NCBI GenBank assembly: GCA_948482415.1
Contig: CAOMFZ010000091.1
Coordinates: forward strand, 1 to 8,694
Direction of reading: 5' to 3'
DNA length: 8,694 bases
DNA from: an uncultured Mailhella sp.
GTDB lineage: Bacteria; Desulfobacterota; Desulfovibrionia; Desulfovibrionales; Desulfovibrionaceae
This document shows positions 5,023 to 8,694 of the stretch, piece after piece (position 1 is the stretch's first letter; every line of letters starts with the position of its first letter). The notes under the pieces were generated by a model that saw only the letters and a program-made list of their open reading frames with translations, ran no database searches and was not told the origin of the DNA. The position numbers and the translations under genes were made by a program.

Positions 5023-5029
5023 AAAGGAG
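5023..5029 (+). promoter_or_regulatory. Strong ribosome binding site of the binding-protein gene
   Basis: AAAGGAG lies 5 nt before ATG 5035. It is much stronger than the sites of either permease gene. This fits the usual excess of periplasmic binding protein over membrane subunits. Confidence 0.8.
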
Positions 5030-5034
5030 TTAAT

Positions 5035-5847
5035 ATGAAATTTTTGCGGGCTTTTTTTATGATGCTGGTGCTGTCTTTGTTTGTGACAGCGTCTGCACAG
5101 GCGCAGTCAGCCATAAAGAACACTATAGAAAGCATTGTGGAACGCGGCGTTTTGCGGGTGGGATTTTCCACCTTTGTCCCCTGGGCAATGCAGGATAAAA
5201 ACGGCGAGTACATAGGCTTTGAAATCGATGTGGCACGGAAACTGGCTGAAGATTTGGGCGTGGAATTACAGCTTGTGCCCACCAACTGGGACGGCATTAT
5301 CCCCGCACTGCTGGCGAATAAATTTGATGTGATTATTGGCGGCATGGGCTCCACCACCAAGCGCAATTTGACCGTGAATTTCACCGTGCCGTATGATTAT
5401 TCCGCCATGGACATTATGGCAAACAGGGAAAAGGCGGGCAATTTGAAGAGCCTTGCGGATTTCAACAGCGAAAGTGTGATTGTGGCGGTGCGCAGCGGCT
5501 CAGCCGGGGCGGCTTTTGCAAAGAAATATCTGCCCAAGGCAACACTGCGCCTTTTCAACGAAGAAGCGCCCGCCATTCAGGAAGTGCTGGCAGGGCGGGC
5601 TTTTGCCTTTGTCTCCTCCCGTCCGCTGCCAACTTTGGAAATTGCCAAAAATCCTGACGTGCTGTTCCGCCCCTTTGAAATCACCGAGTACAGGGAACCC
5701 ATTGCCTTTGCCGTGCGTAAAGGAGATTTTGACACGCTGAATGTGTTTAATAACTGGATAATCAATGTGCAGAGCATGGGCTGGCTCAAAGAACGGGCGG
5801 ATTACTGGTTTATGGGCACAGCCTGGCAGGAATTATTGCAAAAATAA
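5035..5847 (+). CDS. Periplasmic substrate-binding protein of an amino-acid-type ABC importer (SBP family 3)
   Basis: The 270-residue precursor has a Sec signal peptide (1-23, Lys/Arg n-region, hydrophobic core, AQA cleavage before QS). Lobe 1 begins GVLRVGFSTFVPW (38-50) and includes GEYIGFEIDVARKLAEDLG (57-75), NWDGIIPALLANKFDVIIGG (84-103) and TTKRNLTVNFTVPY (107-120). R110 matches the arginine that grips the ligand carboxylate in HisJ/GlnH. Lobe 2 begins at about 150 with RSGSAGAAFAKKYLP. Where HisJ and GlnH place the Asp that binds the amino group (GlnH ADAVLHDTP), this protein reads AFAFVSSRP (189-197), so the acid is missing. The ligand may therefore not be an ordinary alpha-amino acid. 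The gene lies between the two permease genes and belongs to the same importer. Confidence 0.9.
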   Translation: MKFLRAFFMMLVLSLFVTASAQAQSAIKNTIESIVERGVLRVGFSTFVPWAMQDKNGEYIGFEIDVARKLAEDLGVELQLVPTNWDGIIPALLANKFDVIIGGMGSTTKRNLTVNFTVPYDYSAMDIMANREKAGNLKSLADFNSESVIVAVRSGSAGAAFAKKYLPKATLRLFNEEAPAIQEVLAGRAFAFVSSRPLPTLEIAKNPDVLFRPFEITEYREPIAFAVRKGDFDTLNVFNNWIINVQSMGWLKERADYWFMGTAWQELLQK

Positions 5848-5856
5848 CAGAGATTT

Positions 5857-5914
5857 TTACAGGGAAAGAACTTTCGTAAAAGTTTTTCTCTGTACCCTCT
5901 CTCAAAACTTTTTA
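5857..5914. repeat. Hairpin repeat family 1, copy A
   Basis: This begins 9 nt after the binding-protein stop. ACAGGGAAAGAACTTT (5859-5874) pairs with AAAGTTTTTCTCTGT (5879-5893) with one bulge and one G-T. The conserved tail ACCCTCTCTCAAAACTTTTTA follows. Related copies are at 7111-7170 and 8428-8486. It may shape the 3' end of the upstream message but lacks a classic T-run directly after the stem. Confidence 0.85.
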
Positions 5915-6186
5915 TGTTAATTTTACGCTTTGTTAGAGAAAACGGTTGATAATCAATCACCTATAAACAAGCACTGTGGAGGTATGGGGGAGCGGCAGCC
6001 GTTAGCGAGTTTACGAGCTTTACGGATAGCGACAGCAGAGATAATGATTTCCCCCATAAAAAGAAAATTTTATAATTATCTTTTGTAGTTATAAAATCAA
6101 CCTGATACTAAAACAAAGCAAACTTTTTATGTTTTTATTAATAAACTTTTTGGAACTATCCTTACTTATAAACTGAACGGTAATAA
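5915..6186. other. Intergenic gap inside the ABC importer cluster
   Basis: With copy A, 339 nt separate the binding-protein and second permease genes, where adjacency is normal. It holds a GGGGGAGCGG repeat (5983-6058) and A/T-rich DNA. TATAAT at 6071-6076 has no matching -35 box, and I see no convincing promoter or gene. The second permease may be read through from 4063 or have a promoter I cannot recognise. Confidence 0.5.
5983..6058. repeat. GGGGGAGCGG repeat family 2, copy 1, with terminal inverted repeats
   Basis: The ends TATGGGGGA (5983-5991) and TCCCCCATA (6050-6058) are perfect 9-bp inverted repeats bounding a 76-nt element. The interior has CGGC-A-GCCG and two TAGCGA words. The interior is shared with 8575-8660 (GGGGGAGCGG, AGCCGTTAGCGA, GAGCTTTACGGAT). 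No clear target-site duplication is visible. Confidence 0.6.
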
Positions 6187-7086
6187 ATGGCATACATACT
6201 CGGCACACAAAAACGCAGCTGGCGCACCATGAACAGTGCGGACAAATTCTTCCTGCTCCTCATCGGTGCAGGGGCTTTTTGGGTGTTCTTTATGCTTGGT
6301 GCGTCCATGCAGGATTTTAGTATACAGCACCTTTGCGGCTATCTTGTTCGGTTTGACGAGACAGGAAACTGGCAGGCAGGCACGCTTTTGCAGGGTGTTT
6401 TCATGACATTGCGGGTCAGTTTCTGGTGTTTGGTGCTTGCCTTTGCAAGCGGCTTTTTTGTGGGCATAGTTTCTGCCCATAAAAGGGGGCTGACGTCCCT
6501 GCCCGGCCGTCTCTATGTGCTGGTGCTTCGGAATATGCCCCCGCTTATTTTGCTGTTTTTAGTCTTCTTTTTTGCATCTTCCCTGCTCACCGATATGCTC
6601 ATGAATATTGAATACAGCCTTGCAAAATCGTCTTGGAAAGCATGGTTTTATTTTTTCATCGTGCCCGAAGGACAGCTGGACAGAATGGCGGCTTGCGTGC
6701 TGACACTGGGACTTTACGAGGGAGCATATATTGCTGAAATTGTACGGGCCGGCATTGAAAGCGTACCCTACGAACAATGGGAAGCCGGCAGGGCAGGAGG
6801 ACTGACAACCTGGCAAATCCGCCGTTACATCGTTATCCCCCAAACTCTCCGCCAAAGCCTTGCACCCCTTGCCGGGCAAAGTATCAGCATTATCAAGGAC
6901 AGTGCCATAGCATCTGTTATTTCCTTGCAGGAATTGACATTTCAAAGTATGGAACTTATGAATGTCACAGGCAGAACAGTCGAACTGTGGATTTTGACAG
7001 CTTTGCTCTATTACTGCCTGTGCCTTACTTTGGAAAAAATCAGCCAAAAATGGGAACGTTCCATTCAGTGGAAGCCGCTGCATTAG
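6187..7086 (+). CDS. Polar amino acid ABC transporter, second permease (HisM/HisQ family)
   Basis: This is the second membrane subunit of the importer, 299 residues. A cytoplasmic start (1-19) is followed by helices at about 20-38, 68-95, 109-138, 168-185 and 265-283. YIAEIVRAGIESVPYEQWEA (181-200) runs into the EAA loop, with E199, A200, G204 and P218, ending at VIPQ (216-219). SIIKDSAIASVISLQEL (234-250) is the usual downstream motif. Compared with the first permease it has a longer segment between helices at about 138-167, as in AapQ-like permeases. ATG 6187 has only a weak upstream site (ACGG). An alternative ATG at 6229 is no better and would trim the N-terminus. The stop codon TAG is also the first bases of the TAGAGATTTTCC word of the downstream repeat. 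No ATPase gene follows. Confidence 0.9.
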   Translation: MAYILGTQKRSWRTMNSADKFFLLLIGAGAFWVFFMLGASMQDFSIQHLCGYLVRFDETGNWQAGTLLQGVFMTLRVSFWCLVLAFASGFFVGIVSAHKRGLTSLPGRLYVLVLRNMPPLILLFLVFFFASSLLTDMLMNIEYSLAKSSWKAWFYFFIVPEGQLDRMAACVLTLGLYEGAYIAEIVRAGIESVPYEQWEAGRAGGLTTWQIRRYIVIPQTLRQSLAPLAGQSISIIKDSAIASVISLQELTFQSMELMNVTGRTVELWILTALLYYCLCLTLEKISQKWERSIQWKPLH

Positions 7087-7170
7087 AGATTTTCCAGTAA
7101 TAATTGAACCTTACAGGGAAAGAACTTTTGGAAAAAGTTCTCTCCCTGTACCCTCTCTCAAAACTTTTTA
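7084..7170. repeat. Hairpin repeat family 1, copy B, with leading TAGAG word
   Basis: The core is 7111-7170. ACAGGG/CCCTGT (7113-7118 and 7144-7149) forms the base, and AGAACTTTT/AAAAGTTCT (7121-7129 and 7133-7141) forms the upper stem. The tail ACCCTCTCTCAAAACTTTTTA follows. TAGAGATTTTCC (7084-7095) lies 15 nt before the core, as TAGAGCATTTCC does in copy C. The similarity thus starts in the permease stop codon. Confidence 0.85.
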
Positions 7171-7280
7171 ATATAAAAGCGTATAAAAATAAAAGTCTTA
7201 AACTCTATTGGAAATGCACTGGAGATAATCACAGACATTTTTATATTTAATTATTTGAATTTACAGGATTTATTTGTTTT
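7171..7280. other. Spacer upstream of dus
   Basis: This is A/T-rich DNA with no clear promoter. An inverted relative of the dispersed word GCATTTCCAAT is at 7206-7216. AGGA (7265-7268) is 12 nt before the dus ATG, a long spacing, so translation initiation may be weak. Confidence 0.4.
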
Positions 7281-8309
7281 ATGCAGAACGATTTTTTACC
7301 CATACGTCCCGAAACACCGTGGCTGGCGCCGCTTGCCGGCTGGTCTGATTTGCCTTTCCGCCTGCTTTGCCGTGAACAGGGAGCATCAGTTGCCTGCACG
7401 GAAATGGTCAGTGCCAAGGGGCTTGCTTATGGGGGAAAAAATACGCAGGATTTACTCCAATCCACGGAAAAAGACACGCCGCTGGTCGTACAGATTTTTG
7501 GGGCAGAGCCGGAGTTCATGCAAAAGGGCGTACAGTTTTTGAAAGAACGCGGCTTTTGCTTTTATGATGTCAATGTGGGCTGCTCCGTGAATAAGGTTGT
7601 CAAAACCGGGTCAGGAGCGGCTATGTTCAAGGATTTGCCCAATTTTTATGCGGTGGCAAAGACCGTCATTGACGAAGTGCATAAGGACGCCGGGCATAAA
7701 ATTGGCTTTAAAATTCGTCTTGGCTATTATTTGGGTGAAAATGTCTATGAGGAAGCGGCGCTGCGTTTGCAGGAATTTGGGGCTGACTGGATAACCCTGC
7801 ACCCTCGTTATGCAAAACAAAGTTTCAGCGGCGTACCGAATTACGAAGCACTGGCACGGCTCAAGGAATTGCTGGAAATTCCTGTCATTGCCAGCGGAGA
7901 CTTGTTTACGGCACGGGACGGCGTCAGGGTTCTGCTGAAAACGGGAGTCAATGCCGTGATGTATGCACGGGGAGCCATGAGCAATCCGCGCATTTTTGCC
8001 GAGCATAAGTATTTATGGAATTATGTGCAAAAAAAAGGAGCGGTAAATCCGGCAGAGGCGGAAATTCCCGATTATGAGGAACTTTTTCCCAAAAGCCCGG
8101 AACAAATTAAGGAAGACATTTACACGCTTATTATGGCGCATTTGTCCTATGCAAAAACGTATTGCCCTGCCCGTGCCGTTCTGCAAATGCGCACCATTGT
8201 GCCCCGCTATGTGCGTCACCTTGAAAACGCCAAACTCATCCGTCAGGCACTCATACAATGCCGAACTTTTGAAGACCTGGACACAGTGATAAAAGATTTT
8301 TTCGGTTAG
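7281..8309 (+). CDS. dus: tRNA-dihydrouridine synthase (Dus family)
   Basis: This is a flavoenzyme (FMN, NADPH) that reduces uridines in the tRNA D-loop to dihydrouridine. The 342 residues form a TIM barrel (about 1-240) and a helical tRNA-binding domain (about 270-340). Motifs are APLAGWSDLPFR (16-27), TEMVSAKGL (40-48), QIFGAEPE (71-78), DVNVGCSVNKVVKTGSGA (96-113) with catalytic C101, FKIRLG (143-148) with FMN-contacting K144, LHPR (173-176), and ASGDLFTARDG with YARGAMSNPRIF (204-214 and 228-239) for phosphate binding. After the cysteine it has Ser where GCP is common. I cannot assign DusA, B or C specificity with confidence, but the architecture is nearest to the bacterial DusB-like group. 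The gene has no clear promoter and may be co-transcribed with the permease. Confidence 0.93.
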   Translation: MQNDFLPIRPETPWLAPLAGWSDLPFRLLCREQGASVACTEMVSAKGLAYGGKNTQDLLQSTEKDTPLVVQIFGAEPEFMQKGVQFLKERGFCFYDVNVGCSVNKVVKTGSGAAMFKDLPNFYAVAKTVIDEVHKDAGHKIGFKIRLGYYLGENVYEEAALRLQEFGADWITLHPRYAKQSFSGVPNYEALARLKELLEIPVIASGDLFTARDGVRVLLKTGVNAVMYARGAMSNPRIFAEHKYLWNYVQKKGAVNPAEAEIPDYEELFPKSPEQIKEDIYTLIMAHLSYAKTYCPARAVLQMRTIVPRYVRHLENAKLIRQALIQCRTFEDLDTVIKDFFG

Positions 8310-8339
8310 TTCTCATAGAATATAACAAAAAATACAGCG

Positions 8340-8366
8340 AAAAAATATTGTATATATACATTTTTT
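8340..8366. terminator. A/T-only palindrome after dus, weak terminator candidate
   Basis: TGTATATATACA (8349-8360) is a perfect palindrome, flanked by six As (8340-8345) and six Ts (8361-8366). It could fold into a terminator-like hairpin in either direction, but there is no GC pairing to make it strong. Confidence 0.35.
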
Positions 8367-8399
8367 ACATGGAATAAATGAAAAATCATCGCTTTGTTT

Positions 8400-8486
8400 T
8401 AGAGCATTTCCGAAAATAGTTGCAATGTTACAGGGGAAAAACTTTTGAAAAAGTTCTCTCCCTGTACCCTCACTCAAAACTTTTTA
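8400..8486. repeat. Hairpin repeat family 1, copy C, with leading TAGAG word
   Basis: TAGAGCATTTCC (8400-8411) leads to the core 8428-8486. ACAGGG/CCCTGT (8430-8435 and 8460-8465) is the base stem, AACTTTT/AAAAGTT the upper stem, and ACCCTCACTCAAAACTTTTTA the tail. It is 90 nt beyond the dus stop. Confidence 0.85.
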
Positions 8487-8526
8487 AAATAAATTTCCCA
8501 GAACGACAAGAAATGACATAATAAAC

Positions 8527-8559
8527 AAAACCGTTATAGACAACATCTATAACGGTTTT
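8527..8559. terminator. Strong bidirectional-type intrinsic terminator
   Basis: AAAACCGTTATAGA (8527-8540) and TCTATAACGGTTTT (8546-8559) form a perfect 14-bp stem with a 5-nt loop. It has As on the left and Ts on the right, so it could stop transcription from either side. It probably ends dus transcription, and possibly that of a converging gene outside the window. Confidence 0.88.
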
Positions 8560-8574
8560 GCGTGTAGGGGTTTT

Positions 8575-8660
8575 TGGGGGAGCGGTAGCCGTTAGCGAAG
8601 AATGAGCTTTACGGATGCTTTAGCTGTAGGCGAGAAAACGAGCCGTACAGATAAAGACAG
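8575..8660. repeat. GGGGGAGCGG repeat family 2, copy 2
   Basis: TGGGGGAGCGGTAGCCGTTAGCGA (8575-8598) and GAGCTTTACGGAT (8604-8616) match copy 1. A further degenerate unit, ACGAGCCGTACAGATA (8638-8653), resembles ACGAGCTTTACGGATA of copy 1, so this copy contains an internal duplication. The right-hand CCCCCATA end is not seen before the window edge. The remaining 34 bases (8661-8694) contain nothing I can assign. Confidence 0.6.
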
Positions 8661-8694
8661 TGGTTAATAGTCACAAGCCATTGCCTTATAGACA

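Noticed and set aside
6559..7083. 174-residue antisense reading across the second permease
   Set aside because: The + strand permease has the EAA loop and helices. The antisense product is a shadow with no motif.
1..8694. CRISPR array, tRNA, rRNA, transposase or phage genes
   Set aside because: I looked for regular direct repeats with spacers, cloverleaf-like segments and recombinase motifs on both strands and saw none.

Overview
The window reads as a chromosomal segment of a Gram-negative, flagellated bacterium. The protein sequences look most like the Desulfovibrionaceae (Desulfobacterota), probably a low-GC, AT-rich-intergenic member. That placement rests on the general look of the LpxC, Dus, FliJ and MotE-like proteins and on two sigma-54-type promoters. 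It is an inference, not a database result. All seven convincing genes are on the + strand.

Layout. (1) 1-302 is a regulatory region ahead of lpxC, with tandem palindromes, a near-perfect -24/-12 promoter and a short leader. (2) lpxC (303-1211) carries out the committed step of lipid A synthesis and is closed by an intrinsic terminator. (3) 1283-2250 is about 1 kb with no credible gene. It holds two diverged tandem copies of a repeat whose arms fold into hairpins, and the stems differ between copies by paired changes. (4) fliJ and a motE/ylxF-like gene overlap by 41 nt behind a second -24/-12 promoter and end at a strong terminator (3973-4008). (5) A sigma-70-type promoter (4063-4091) leads into a polar amino-acid type ABC importer: permease (4178-5014), periplasmic binding protein (5035-5847) and second permease (6187-7086). 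No ATPase gene is in the window. (6) A Dus-family tRNA-dihydrouridine synthase gene (7281-8309) follows, then a bidirectional-type terminator (8527-8559).

The intergenic spaces after the binding protein, the second permease and dus each contain one copy of a roughly 60-nt hairpin repeat. Two of these spaces also contain a second repeat family beginning GGGGGAGCGG.

How it works together. lpxC and fliJ share the promoter type and an identical 17-nt ribosome-binding/start block. This suggests that outer-membrane lipid A synthesis and flagellar assembly may both answer to sigma-54 and its activators. The ABC genes should form one importer that borrows an ATPase encoded elsewhere or beyond the window. 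I see no phage, CRISPR, transposase, tRNA or rRNA gene. The most novel material is in the non-coding DNA: the lpxC control region and the families of structured repeats.
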